A DNA stretch of 64,000 nt from Butyricicoccus intestinisimiae (GTDB lineage: Bacteria > Bacillota > Clostridia > Oscillospirales > Butyricicoccaceae). The notes under the pieces were generated by a model that ran no database searches, was not told the origin of the DNA, and saw only the letters and a program-made list of their open reading frames with translations. Positions within the stretch are counted from its first letter, which is position 1. Every line of letters starts with the position of its first letter. Shown piece by piece: positions 16,144 through 24,972 of the stretch. The stretch spans positions 186,001 through 250,000 of the forward strand of contig NZ_JAHLQI010000001.1 of NCBI RefSeq assembly GCF_018918345.1. The letters are read 5' to 3'. The position numbers and the translations under genes are program-made.

Positions 16144-17205
16144 TTATGGTATACTACCAGTGATAAGTGAGGCGAGCAAAACGTCCAGAAACACCGGCAG
16201 CAAAAACAGGATGACGCTATAGCTGAGGATGCTTGCCGTGCGCAGCAGGCGGGAACGGCTGCTGCAGCCGGGGAAATAACGCTGCACGTTGAGATAATCG
16301 CCGCAGAACAAAATGACAAGCAAAAATGCAGCGATAAATGCGATGCGGTCGAGCAAAACGTCGGCGGGATTATCGGATGTGAGCGTAAAGCCGATATAAA
16401 ACAGCATGGCATAGCCGATGGTAGAGAACGTCATGTAAAACGGCTGAAGCGTACGAAAGCCGGGCGGAAGAAAGCGATAAAACCGCTTGCCGCGCGTCAT
16501 AACAGGTTTCGAGGCCGGAAGCAGCGCCTGACAGTCACACAGCAGTGCAGAAATGCTATCATATCGCGCCTGTGGGTCGATTTGTGTACATTTTTGAATA
16601 ATTTTACCAAGTGCTCCGCTGACGGGAATATGTGTATCGCCGGTCAGCAGCATGTGCAGCAGCACGCCGACGGCGTAAATATCCGTTGCGGTTGTAGAAG
16701 AACCGAAGCCGAATTGCTCTGGTGCAGCATAACCGACGGTTCCAATCAAATCGGTGTCCCGCGTTTTGTCTGCATGACACTGCTTGGCGGCATTCATGTC
16801 GAGCAGCTTAATTGTTCCATTTTCCGTCAAAATGATGTTGGACGGCTTGATATCCCGATGGATAATAGCGGGAGAAAAAGCATGCAGCTCGCGCAAGATA
16901 TGGCACAGCTGGCAGATGATATCCAGCGCCTGCTGTTCGGGAAACGTCGCATTATCATCTAAAATTTCCTGTAGATTTCGGCCGGAAATATATTCCTCAA
17001 TGACAATCAGCTGCTCCTCATCTTCTAGCACATCGAGCAGCTCCGGCGTGTTGGGAACATGATGCTGCAGCAATTGCAGATATACAGCTTTGTTATATTG
17101 CTTGCGCACCTTCATGACATATAGTTTGTGCGTCTGCTTGTGCTGCACAATAAAAATATTGCGAGCGGCGTTCAAATCGGCAATGTGCTGATAGCACGAG
17201 AGAGT
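16144..17205 (-). pseudogene. membrane Ser/Thr protein kinase, 5' end cut off by an IS element
   Basis: The remaining ~353 codons encode a Hanks-type kinase: Lys in YVMKVRK, IIHRDIKPSNIIL, GYAAPEQFG and a DMN in place of the usual DFG. About three membrane helices follow (residues ~255-345). The only usable start in the remnant is a TTG at 17208 that lies in the IS end, with a TAG right before it. The original start is probably the ATG at 18723 beyond the IS: joining TTTGC (ending 18680) to TCTCTCGTGC (from 17203) restores one frame reading ...KILSFALSCYQHIADL. The kinase is therefore likely inactive or poorly expressed. It is membrane-attached and has no extracellular PASTA-type sensor. Confidence 0.75.
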
Positions 17206-17351
17206 CAACTACCCACGACCTAAAGGTCATGGGCTTGTAACTGCCCAGTCGTACTAACGGTTTACACCTCCGACCTTTAACCCCAATAGATATTGCTATC
17301 TAAAGTGGCGTTACATCATAGGGTGGTTGACAGCACCCTTTGTAGCAGAGT
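17204..17351 (-). ncRNA. predicted omega-RNA/right-end RNA of TnpB
   Basis: In IS200/IS605 elements the guide RNA of TnpB is made from the tnpB 3' end and the right end; its guide is the flanking host DNA. Here the 147 bases after the tnpB stop are non-coding and finish with the right-end hairpin. The guide would begin around 17203 on the minus strand (TCTCTCGTGCTATCAGC...), inside the kinase gene. Predicted from position, not from a folding run. Confidence 0.4.
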
Positions 17352-18491
17352 TTACTCTGTTACAACTGTATTAGGTACTTGGCTATCTGCAAGATAGTTT
17401 ATTCCCATACGATACAGATTCATAGCTCCAATGCGGTCATCATTGGATTTGTAACCACAGTTTTTGCAAATAAATAGATGTATCTTCTTATTGCGGTTAG
17501 ACTTTTCAACGTGTCCACAACAAGGGCAGCACTGACTTGTATAGCGAGGGTCTACCTTAATAACAGAAGATTGATTCTGTTTTGCTTTGTAGATTAGTTT
17601 TTGCTCAAGGTCATAGAAAGACCATGATACAGAAACATAACGGTCTTTTGTTTTAACACGTTCTGTAGCATTACGAATACCTGATAAATCTTCCAATACA
17701 AAGAGAGTGTGCTTTGGGTTATTTTTGACGAGTGCCTTTGATACCTGATGGTTAATATCCTGCATCCAACGGTTTTCTCGCCCACCAATCGCTTTCATTC
17801 TTCGTCTTGAAGATGAGGTCTGTCGCATTTGGAGTTCTTTACGAAGTTTGGAATAATTAGCACGTTTTTGCTTTATAGCCTTACCACTAACAAATCCAGA
17901 CTTGTTTTTGCTGTCATAAGTGGCAACAACAAAGTTAATACCTCTATCTATACCCACAACATTACAGATGTCAGAAATATTACTTTCTTCGACATCGTAG
18001 GTTACTGGTATGTGAAGATAATACTTGCCATGCTTCTTTACAAGTTTAGCTGTACCAAACTTATAAATCGTATGGTCGAAATACTTAGACATTCCATCTG
18101 CAAAATAAGATAACTTCACACGACCGTTTAGCGTATTGATTGAAAAGCAGTTTTGTGTTAAGGAATAATCTCTGTTCCAAACCAAATCATACTGAGGCTT
18201 TTTGAACGAGGGTTTAATCCATTCATTTTGATTCTCAAAGATGGTCTTATATCTGGCGATAACAGTCTTTAAAACGGACTGAGCCATTTGCGATTTAAGA
18301 TTAAACTTTTCTCGTAAAGTAGAATACAAAACCTTATTAAGTGAAAACTGCTTTAAGTCATGAGTACGGAATACATAGTCTGAAACATAATTACAGGCAT
18401 TACGATAAACAGACATAGTTTCATCAAGCAAAACCTTATCTGTTTCATCTACGACTATTTGAATTTTAGCTGTAATAGTCATCTGTTCCAT
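17352..18491 (-). CDS. tnpB: RNA-guided endonuclease TnpB of an IS200/IS605 element
   Basis: 379 residues. An N-terminal recognition/wedge region is followed by a split RuvC nuclease. The three acidic sites are visible: GIDRGINF (RuvC I), FVLEDLSGIR (RuvC II) and NDDRIGAMNL (RuvC III). The zinc finger has CCPCCG and CKNCGY. All key residues are intact, so the nuclease may be active. TnpB cuts DNA matching its omega-RNA guide beside a short motif, which helps keep the element in place; it is the ancestor type of Cas12. AAAGGAG lies before the ATG at 18491. Base use is AT-rich, unlike the flanking core genes. Confidence 0.95.
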   Translation of the reverse strand: MEQMTITAKIQIVVDETDKVLLDETMSVYRNACNYVSDYVFRTHDLKQFSLNKVLYSTLREKFNLKSQMAQSVLKTVIARYKTIFENQNEWIKPSFKKPQYDLVWNRDYSLTQNCFSINTLNGRVKLSYFADGMSKYFDHTIYKFGTAKLVKKHGKYYLHIPVTYDVEESNISDICNVVGIDRGINFVVATYDSKNKSGFVSGKAIKQKRANYSKLRKELQMRQTSSSRRRMKAIGGRENRWMQDINHQVSKALVKNNPKHTLFVLEDLSGIRNATERVKTKDRYVSVSWSFYDLEQKLIYKAKQNQSSVIKVDPRYTSQCCPCCGHVEKSNRNKKIHLFICKNCGYKSNDDRIGAMNLYRMGINYLADSQVPNTVVTE

Positions 18492-18680
18492 AGATGTACT
18501 CCTTTCATAGATATTTCACTAAATATATTATATGGTAATAATTAGTGAAAATCAATGCCTTGAGGTGAATTATGGATAATAGAAACAATCGTCACAAAAA
18601 TATATTGAGAATCAGGGTTAACAATTAAAGATTTACAAGGCTCCTCCCACCACCTAAAGGTAGTGGGTTTCCGCCTATGG

Positions 18681-18755
18681 CAAACGAAAGGATTTTATTT
18701 ATGAACTGGTTTTCCTGTGTCATATTGGATACGTTGCCTTTCGCTTTGAAGTATA
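18681..18755 (-). pseudogene. detached 5' end and -10 box of the split kinase gene
   Basis: On the minus strand TATACT (18750-18755) precedes an ATG at 18723 that opens MTQENQFINKILSFA before running into the IS end. Members of this kinase type often begin with a similar short helix before a Tyr-Gln/Glu-x-Ile segment, which is what follows at 17203. This is the best candidate for the lost start. The stretch from 18756 to 18895 holds nothing else I can name. Confidence 0.5.
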
Positions 18756-18895
18756 GCATTTATTATAGAAATGGTAGAAAAAGTGGATGAGTAGGCGATA
18801 CAGCGCAATGTAGAGACATTTATCGGCTGTTTAAGGCGGATATTGTGTAAAAACGAACACACGTATTTGAATGATCAGGTTCTTATAGATCTTTC

Positions 18896-19696
18896 TCATC
18901 TAAATTTAATAAACCGATGGATTTTGGAGTCCTGTTCAAAGAGGTCTCTTGATCTGCAGAATTCTTCATTTGCCAATTCTGGACAGTTCGTGCATGCATA
19001 CACGATACCTAAACAGTAGCAGGCTTTTGCCAGATCTATCAAATAGGTTGATTGATTTTCCGCCACCAGCTGTTCATAAATTCTCTTTGCTCGGAGAAGC
19101 TCTTGCTTTGCAAAGTCCATGTGATGACTATCTCTATAATCTGCATACAAAGTGCCTAAATCGTAGCAAGTTCTTGCCAATTTTGCTTGATAACTGACTG
19201 ATGGATTTTCAGCTACAAGTTGCTCATAAATCCCATTCGCTTGAATAAATTTCTGCTGGGCCTGCTTTGAGGAATTTTCTGTTACATAATACAATCCCCC
19301 CAACATATTAGCTGCATCTGCAATCTGACTTTTATCTCCGTTCAGTTCGATATAAGCAAAAAACCTCTCCGCCAATGGAATGGCGGTTTCGCAGTCGCCT
19401 TGTTCCTCTAAGTATGATACATACTCCCACATGGCGACTCTCTTTAGATCGTTGCTTTCTTCCAATTTAATAGCCTCTTCGAATGTCTGTTTGATTTCAT
19501 CAGATCTGTTTGGATCATGTGTCCTCGTTTTCAGAATTTTGATCCTAACCAGCAAATCCTGCACGTGCTGTTCCAGCTTTTCATTTATTTGCTGGTTCAT
19601 CTGCTGTGCCCAAGTCTCTGTGGCTTCGGCATCAGCCAAAATTTCGCTCAGACTCCGAGGTTCCTTCGCCTTTGCGTTTGCGTTTTCGTTCGTCAT
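18896..19696 (-). CDS. TPR-repeat protein
   Basis: 266 residues from the ATG at 19696, chosen because AGAGGAC lies 9 bases upstream; the longer frame from 19780 has no ribosome site. The N-terminal 60 residues are charged and predicted coiled coil (Gln/Glu-rich). From about residue 70 there are four or five tetratricopeptide-like helical pairs, with near-duplicate units such as AKRIYEQLVAEN and ANGIYEQLVAEN each preceding a CYDLGTLYA or CYCLGIVYA helix. There is no signal peptide or membrane span. It is a cytoplasmic scaffold of unknown partner. It lies just upstream of the disrupted kinase on the same strand, so it may once have worked with it. Confidence 0.75.
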   Translation of the reverse strand: MTNENANAKAKEPRSLSEILADAEATETWAQQMNQQINEKLEQHVQDLLVRIKILKTRTHDPNRSDEIKQTFEEAIKLEESNDLKRVAMWEYVSYLEEQGDCETAIPLAERFFAYIELNGDKSQIADAANMLGGLYYVTENSSKQAQQKFIQANGIYEQLVAENPSVSYQAKLARTCYDLGTLYADYRDSHHMDFAKQELLRAKRIYEQLVAENQSTYLIDLAKACYCLGIVYACTNCPELANEEFCRSRDLFEQDSKIHRFIKFR

Positions 19697-20186
19697 GATT
19701 TGTGTCCTCTTATTTAATAATTCATAAAAGAATATGTGTAAGTGTTTAATTGAAAATCTACCCAATCTTAAGGAATACAAATCAGAAAATGGGCAAGGAC
19801 ATCTCGAAAATTTTTTAGGAATTTAATTCCGATTTCTTTTAATATATCTATTATATCACATTTTTTACTCCGCTGCTTTTTTGAGAGATAACAACAATTG
19901 GGTTCAAAACCGGCAGAAGAAAGCATATGGTAGTGAACTGCATCTTGTTTACACAAATGAGGTGCGTTTTACTATGTAGAGCAATTTCACTTGCTTTTAT
20001 TATTCGCATTTTATACAAAATCAGATGTGATTCTTTGCGTATGATTCACAAAGATTAAGATAATGTTAAAAAGTTGTTGCAAAACTGTTAAGATTATGTG
20101 TATTATATATGTTGCTTTGGTGAATCAAAAGCTCGGCTAGTCAGAATGTAAAAATGTAAATTGAAAAGAAAGACAGAAGGTAAAAA
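19697..20186. other. AT-rich intergenic region with a promoter for the RHS remnant
   Basis: No gene is seen. A promoter TTGCAA (20077-20082), 18 bases, TATTAT (20101-20106) faces right, toward the RHS signal-peptide frame at 20187. Confidence 0.5.
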
Positions 20187-20477
20187 ATGAACAAGGCAGT
20201 TATACAGCGTATTGCTCTATTTATGGCAATGCTGATTGGGTTGGAGTGTCTGCCTGTGGAAGCATTGGCGGTAGAAAATTAAGTTAATGCTTCCACATAT
20301 ACTCCGACTCTCGACATCAATGAAGAAGAAACTGACGGATACAAGACAGAAGCAGGAAAAGTTAACTTTAAGTTTGCTAAAAATGCAAATCAAAAAAATC
20401 TTGTTCGTATCAATCAAGGAAAATGGTGGCTGATGAGATTTAAAAATATGGGGAAAAGATCCAATAGCAAGAGGTGA
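20187..20477 (+). pseudogene. decayed N terminus of an RHS/YD-repeat secreted protein
   Basis: The frame opens with a signal peptide, MNKAVIQRIALF..., ending VEALAVEN, then a TAA at 20280-20282. The same frame continues for another 64 codons (STYTPTLDINEEETDG, KFAKNANQKNLVRINQGKW) to 20477. The signal peptide followed by a 'KFAKNANQKNLVRI'-like segment is typical of the start of large clostridial YD-repeat proteins. The usual ~1500-2000 residue core is absent. In the next frame the tail reads IWGKDPIARGDEVMN and runs straight into the gene at 20485, as if an RHS C-terminal tail had been joined here by deletion. AGAAGG precedes the ATG. Confidence 0.7.
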
Positions 20478-20484
20478 TGAGGTA

Positions 20485-21522
20485 ATGAATTTGCAATTTT
20501 TCCTTAGTGAGTTTGAAGTGATTGTGAGTGCTTTCTTGTGCTATGATGTGATTTGTGATATTTTATATGGAACAGTAGGAGTTTCGCAAACATATGAATA
20601 TCGAAAAAATCGTTCATGGCTGAGAAATTTTGTGGGATTTTTTCCGTTAAAGCCGCTTGGAAAACGACCCTTTGCTCGGATAGTTTATATCATCAAACAC
20701 ATTGCTTTCCTTTTTGCTTGTTTGCTGTTATGTGTTTATCCGGTCATCCATTTTGGATGGACAATATATGAGCCGTTTATCAATTCAATGATTGATGGAA
20801 TATTCGTATATGCATGTTTGTCATGGGTGTGGGAAGGCTTTATGTTGCGGGGAACTACACTAGTAGATGAAGAGCGAGAAGTAATGAAAGCTCTTGTACG
20901 GTATAAGAAAGCCGTTGATGCGTACAAGTCTGCGGAAAAGAAGTATCGTGCTGTACAATATGATGCACGTGTTTCGCAAAAGAAACGAGAAAAAATGATC
21001 ATGCTTCAAGCAAGTGCTGCGTTGGATATGTGCAAGTATCTTGTAGATTTTTACTGTTATGTCGATGCGCCTAAAGTACAAGAAATCGATCGGGACGAAG
21101 AAATACAATATACAGAGCAATGCATAGCTGAGTTATCCGAAAATCCTGTGATAAAGAAGAAAGTGTGTGAACCGGGTGATGATTTTAGAAATGTGAGTTA
21201 TTTGACCGTCTATTTGGAGGCTTATGACCGTAAATATGACAAATTACAGGAAAAATTGGAATCTGCATGTGGAGCGGAGCAGAAAAAACATTGTTTCGAT
21301 GAAATGATAACATGGGCGGATGAGGTCGCTGAAAAGATTGACGTTGTACATAAAAACAATGACGCGATTGAAAGAGATGATTCTGATGAAAACGCCGCGT
21401 GTGTTTCCTTTATAAATGAAAAAATGGATGCAATATCTGCAAGAATAAAAGAAGCTGGCGACCAAGCACTGATGGAAAAACTATCTGACGTATACGCAAT
21501 GTATCCAACAATACAGAAATAA
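20485..21522 (+). CDS. multi-span membrane protein, candidate immunity protein A of the RHS island
   Basis: 345 residues. Membrane segments lie at about 6-28, 68-90 and 98-115; the rest is a cytoplasmic, charged, helix-rich region (residues ~125-345) with coiled-coil character. GAGGTGATGAGGTA lies before the ATG. I do not recognise the family. The layout of one N-terminal span, a basic 40-residue loop, two more spans and a long helical tail recurs in the proteins at 22137, 25301 and 26710, so these appear to be diverged relatives. Each follows a toxin-like or YD-repeat fragment. An immunity role against a membrane-acting or cytoplasmic toxin is inference from order. Confidence 0.65.
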   Translation: MNLQFFLSEFEVIVSAFLCYDVICDILYGTVGVSQTYEYRKNRSWLRNFVGFFPLKPLGKRPFARIVYIIKHIAFLFACLLLCVYPVIHFGWTIYEPFINSMIDGIFVYACLSWVWEGFMLRGTTLVDEEREVMKALVRYKKAVDAYKSAEKKYRAVQYDARVSQKKREKMIMLQASAALDMCKYLVDFYCYVDAPKVQEIDRDEEIQYTEQCIAELSENPVIKKKVCEPGDDFRNVSYLTVYLEAYDRKYDKLQEKLESACGAEQKKHCFDEMITWADEVAEKIDVVHKNNDAIERDDSDENAACVSFINEKMDAISARIKEAGDQALMEKLSDVYAMYPTIQK

Positions 21523-21538
21523 TTCTGCTCGTTCGAAT

Positions 21539-22204
21539 ATGATGCCCTAAAGCGGCTGCTAATGTTACAGTTCAATTAATATCTAATTTTTGCACAGGAG
21601 AACGATTGTCAAGCGGAATTGCTTCAGCAACTGTTTCAGGGGCTGTAACTGCATTGTCTGGTGCAGAAACTGTTGCAAGTGCAATAGTAAATGGTGTTGC
21701 GGGAGCCGCAGTTGAAGCTCATAATCAATATAGCACGTATACTGAAAAGAAAAGACGAGGGCAGAAACAAAATACAAGGTTGGAAATTGCAGCAAGCATT
21801 GGAAAAGCAACTGTAGTTTCTGCGTTACCATCTGTTGTAGGCTCTCGATCTAAAAGTAGTGTTAAAACTATGGGGAAAGCAGCAAAAAAGATTATGAAGC
21901 AAACTAAGACTTGTGGTCGGATTTTAAGTAAGAGTGCAAAAAAAAGAATCTTCAAGGTGCGAAGAAAGCTGCAAAGATAATAATTAAAGCAAATAATCGT
22001 TCTATTTGGAAGGGTGCAGGTAGAGCTGGAGGTAAAACAGTAGCCCAAAATGCTTTTTGTTATTTAGGATTATGGACAGTTAAAGGATATGTTGCAAAAA
22101 ACAAGAGGTTTCAAAAACTTAAATCTTTTTTAGACTATGGAGATAATCAACACAGAGATAATAGTTATTATATTGGTAACGGACGTTATAGGTCTTTGCT
22201 ATAG
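21539..22204 (+). pseudogene. RHS pre-toxin/toxin C-terminal fragment 1, frameshifted at an A8 tract
   Basis: Without a proper start codon, the frame reads LSSGIASATVSGAVTALSGA, a small-residue helix typical of the pre-toxin linker of RHS proteins, then AHNQYSTYTEKK and a basic region to KSAKK. At the A8 run (21938-21945) the frame breaks. One base different, it continues KNLQGAKKAAKIII, NNRSIWKGAGRAGG and FCYLGLWTVKGYV to a stop at 22202. The second part overlaps the start of the membrane protein at 22137. It is most likely a detached toxin tip. The toxin activity is not recognisable. Confidence 0.6.
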
Positions 22205-23174
22205 AGGGATATTAGGAGACATCTTTAAAGAAAATGTAGGCGATATACGACAACGCGACATTGATTCATTGTTACCTTGGAGGATTTGGTTTTGGGGACG
22301 ATATATGAATTCGTATATCCAAAAATATAAGATTCGTTATCATATTCTTCAATTCTACTATCATATGTCGATAGTTGTTTCGACTATTTTGTTGTTTTGT
22401 ATTATTATCCCTGTATCTAAAAGCCCTGACATTAAATCTGGAATTGAAGCATTTACTTATATCTATGCTATTACGCTAATAGCAGCCGTGTATTTCATTC
22501 CTTGGAAATTTTTAGGTAAAGACAATCATATGGAGACGCCACCGAAGCCGACATATACATTTCATGAAGCAGTAGAACGATTCCAAGCAGCACAACAAGT
22601 GTGGGATACCATACCGCCCAAAGGACATCGAGGCTTCCGCAAAAAGATTCTAAAAGAACTTCAGAGCCGTGCGATTGATATGCAGCCGCCGCTTGTCAAT
22701 GAGTGGTTGCAAATTGTTGGATGGTCGGAAGAAAAGCGAGAGGCTGGCGTGAAATATGCATTGGATTGTCTGTGTGAAGTAGAAGAGCTTTCCGCTAAGA
22801 TGGGAATGCCGCGAAATATGCGGAAAGAAAGTCTGATCTTTATGACGTATGAAGATTTGGAACAGCGTTTTGAACAGGCAATGTCTGAGCTACAGCAGGC
22901 GGAAACGGAAGAAGAACAAAATCGCTGCCGTAAAAGAGCAGTTGTTGCGGCCATACATTTTGCCCGCCGTATGAAAGAATTTCATCAAAATAATGTAGCG
23001 GGGCACCGAGATGATTCTTCTGCTATCATTGAGCAATATCAAATCTTTCAAGACATGCTGGATCGCGCGGGAGACTGCCCATTTAAGGAACGAGAGCAAG
23101 ATTTGTTTGATTCCATTCAAGACATATATAATTTTGCAATAAAACAAAAAGGAGTAAATAACCATGGAAACTAA
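22137..23174 (+). CDS. multi-span membrane protein, candidate immunity protein B of the RHS island
   Basis: 345 residues. Spans lie at about 5-25, 75-98 and 105-125, then a helical cytoplasmic tail with a coiled-coil-like segment (MSELQQAETEEEQNRCRKRA). It has the same length and plan as the protein at 20485, with low visible identity. There is no ribosome site before the ATG, which lies inside the end of the toxin fragment, so translation may depend on coupling to the toxin frame. Its last codons overlap the DUF4190 gene start. Function is not known; it is proposed as a partner of toxin fragment 1. Confidence 0.65.
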   Translation: MEIINTEIIVIILVTDVIGLCYRGILGDIFKENVGDIRQRDIDSLLPWRIWFWGRYMNSYIQKYKIRYHILQFYYHMSIVVSTILLFCIIIPVSKSPDIKSGIEAFTYIYAITLIAAVYFIPWKFLGKDNHMETPPKPTYTFHEAVERFQAAQQVWDTIPPKGHRGFRKKILKELQSRAIDMQPPLVNEWLQIVGWSEEKREAGVKYALDCLCEVEELSAKMGMPRNMRKESLIFMTYEDLEQRFEQAMSELQQAETEEEQNRCRKRAVVAAIHFARRMKEFHQNNVAGHRDDSSAIIEQYQIFQDMLDRAGDCPFKEREQDLFDSIQDIYNFAIKQKGVNNHGN

Positions 23175-23397
23175 GAAGAGTGCAACTGCGGCATTAGTCG
23201 TAGCAATTATCGGATTGATTTTATCTTTGCTATTCGCTTTAGGCGGGTTGGTATTGAGCATTATCGGTATTGTTCTGGCTGCAAAGGCAAAGGCACAGCA
23301 GTGGAGCAAGGCGAATGCCGCATTGGCAATTTCTATCATCGGTTTGGTGCTTGCTGTACTTAATATGGTGGTTGGTGCTATTTTGGCAGCAGCTTAA
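23164..23397 (+). CDS. DUF4190 small membrane protein
   Basis: 77 residues with two hydrophobic spans (LVVAIIGLILSLLFALGGLV and ALAISIIGLVLAVLNMVVGA) each containing the Gly-Leu pattern of DUF4190, and a short basic loop AAKAKAQQW between. AAAAGGAG lies before the ATG. It overlaps the previous gene by 11 bases. The family is found near secretion and surface genes but has no known function. A second, broken copy of its C terminus is found at 26044-26125, showing that this gene duplicated along with its neighbours. Confidence 0.8.
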   Translation: METKKSATAALVVAIIGLILSLLFALGGLVLSIIGIVLAAKAKAQQWSKANAALAISIIGLVLAVLNMVVGAILAAA

Positions 23398-23433
23398 CAA
23401 AAAAACAGAGAGATAAAATGATATAACGGAAAA

Positions 23434-23464
23434 GAGAAGCAGCTGCCTCACGCAGCTGCTTCTC
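23434..23464. repeat. hairpin repeat, copy 1, with the following YD-repeat start
   Basis: A perfect 13-bp stem, GAGAAGCAGCTGC with GCAGCTGCTTCTC, and a CTCAC loop. The right arm and the next ~48 bases recur at 26612-26672 with few changes. There is no T tract on the plus side, so it is not a normal terminator for the genes before it. Confidence 0.7.
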
Positions 23465-23465
23465 A

Positions 23466-24696
23466 CAAAACATTGACAATGCATCTAAAGTTTCGCAGGG
23501 ATCGACAGTAATAGCAGAATATCAGTATGATAAACTCAATCAGTTGATTTCAGAAAAACTGCCACAGCAACATCTGAAATACACATATACTTACGATACG
23601 TCTGGCAATATTCGAAAGGTCGAAACGACAATACCAAAATGAATAAGACCACAACGGACACGTATGAGTATACGGATTCGGACTGGAAAGACTTGCTGAC
23701 CAGTTACAATGGAACTGCGATTACATATGACGCTGTTGGCAATCCATTGAGCTATAATAATAGCACTGCGTGGAAATTCACGTGGGAAGATGCACATGAT
23801 CTTGCAACAGCCAAGGGCAACGGCAAGTCTATCTCGTATCATTATGATATGGATGGCGTGCGCGACAGCAAGACGGTAGACGGCGTGAAGCATGAGTATA
23901 TCACGCAGGGCGGTAACGTCACATTAGAACGCTGGAACGATGGCGAAGAAAAGAGCCTTGAGTTCATCTAACGGCTGGGGCGAAATCCTCAATGTCTCCA
24001 ATGCAAAGGGTTCTGAAATCGGTACTATTAACCCAATGCTTTATCGTGGTTATTATTATGACTCTGAACTGAATATGTATTATCTCCAGAGCCGGCACTA
24101 TGATCCGGTAATGAAGAGAATGATTGCATCAGATGATGAGAGCTTGACGTCTGATGCAACATTCTTACATATGGGTTGGGGACAGCGGCTGTATCGGGCG
24201 CTGTATCAGGCGCAATATCTACCATAGATTTACCTGTTCGCGGTGTGATGATTGCGAATGGTTTAATAACAGGAGTTGCGTCGGCTGCACAACAAGTCGT
24301 CGATGCGAAAAAAAGTCATACAAAACCTAATCCTAGATCAATTGCTACTAGGGCAGTTAAAGATGGTGCATGGGGAGCGATAGGGTCAATAGCTGGAGCA
24401 GGACATAATGTACAAAAAACATCGTATTGGAAACCAAAGTCTAAAAACGCAAAAAAGGCGCTTCGATAGTATCTAGAGCTGTTAAGAAATGCGCAAGGAC
24501 TGCATCGACCAAAGCAAAGAAGACTTCTAAGATGATGAAGGCTGTAACAAAGATTCACACGAAAGCTAAACAATTTATAGGTAGATTGAAGGGTCCGAGT
24601 AGAAGAGTTAAGTGGAATAAATATGTGTGGAATACATATTGTAGCTTTGCTATAAACTTTGTGATAGGATCGGCTAGATATACTTTTGGACATTAA
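23466..24696 (+). pseudogene. RHS tip 1: YD repeats, RHS core end and pre-toxin/toxin tail, several frameshifts
   Basis: Read across frames it gives YD repeats (YQYDKLNQLISEKL, YTYDTSGNIRKVETT, ITYDAVGNPLSY), then the conserved RHS core end YRGYYYDSELNMYYLQSRHY and DP, then a pre-toxin helix (AAVSGAVSGAISTIDLP), a basic domain to KSKNAKK, and after a frame change KGASIVSRAVKKCART through to SARYTFGH and a stop at 24694. Frame breaks lie near 23626, 23966, 24170 and the A6 run near 24455. It has no start or signal peptide. It is a detached C-terminal module that could only act if recombined behind a full RHS gene. The toxin class is not recognised; the tail is Lys-rich with one hydrophobic segment. 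Confidence 0.7.
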
Positions 24697-24719
24697 TACT
24701 GGAATGAGGGAGAATATAA

Positions 24720-24935
24720 TTGAACAGAAACGAAGATCCTGATGGTATTCTTTTGGGCGGTGTTTTAATAATGCTTCTTGCATTTTTAGATTCCTCGTGT
24801 GCTTGGATAGGCGGAATTGTAATTATCCTATTTGGAATAAAGAGTATGATGAATAATCCTGTTTTTAGCAAAAAATGTTTAGTTGGCATAATATTGGCTA
24901 TTACAGGAAGTATACTAGGACTATGGTTGTCATAA
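24720..24935 (+). CDS. small membrane protein, candidate immunity protein of RHS tip 1
   Basis: 71 residues from a TTG start with GAGGGAG 8 bases upstream. Two or three hydrophobic spans (GILLGGVLIMLLAFL, WIGGIVIILFGI, LVGIILAITGSILGL) and few charges. It begins 24 bases after the toxin tail of RHS tip 1, the place where an immunity gene is expected. Unlike the other candidates in this island it lacks the long helical tail. No family recognised. Confidence 0.55.
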   Translation: MNRNEDPDGILLGGVLIMLLAFLDSSCAWIGGIVIILFGIKSMMNNPVFSKKCLVGIILAITGSILGLWLS

Positions 24936-24972
24936 ACGTATTGCGAGCAAGCGGAGCAAGAGCAAGCATGGC

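Larger units (their letters stand above)
17204..18680 (-). mobile_element. IS200/IS605-type (tnpB-only) insertion element
   Basis: About 1.47 kb. Subterminal hairpins of the same orientation mark both ends: CCCACGACC-TAAA-GGTCATGGG (17212-17233, right end) and CCCACCACC-TAAA-GGTAGTGGG (18646-18667, left end). On the tnpB strand both fold with one G-T pair, as expected for single-strand transposition. There are no terminal inverted repeats or target duplication. The right end finishes near GTTGAC. Only tnpB is carried, no tnpA, so movement would need a transposase in trans. Exact end positions are uncertain by a few bases. Confidence 0.8.

Noticed and set aside
17206-17208. TTG as the true start of the kinase
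   Set aside because: It lies inside the IS end, is preceded directly by a TAG and has no ribosome site; a real start is found beyond the IS.
23434-23464. Hairpin after the DUF4190 gene as a terminator
   Set aside because: Perfect stem but no T tract follows on the plus strand, and it is repeated at 26592 inside the RHS remnants; treated as a repeat instead.
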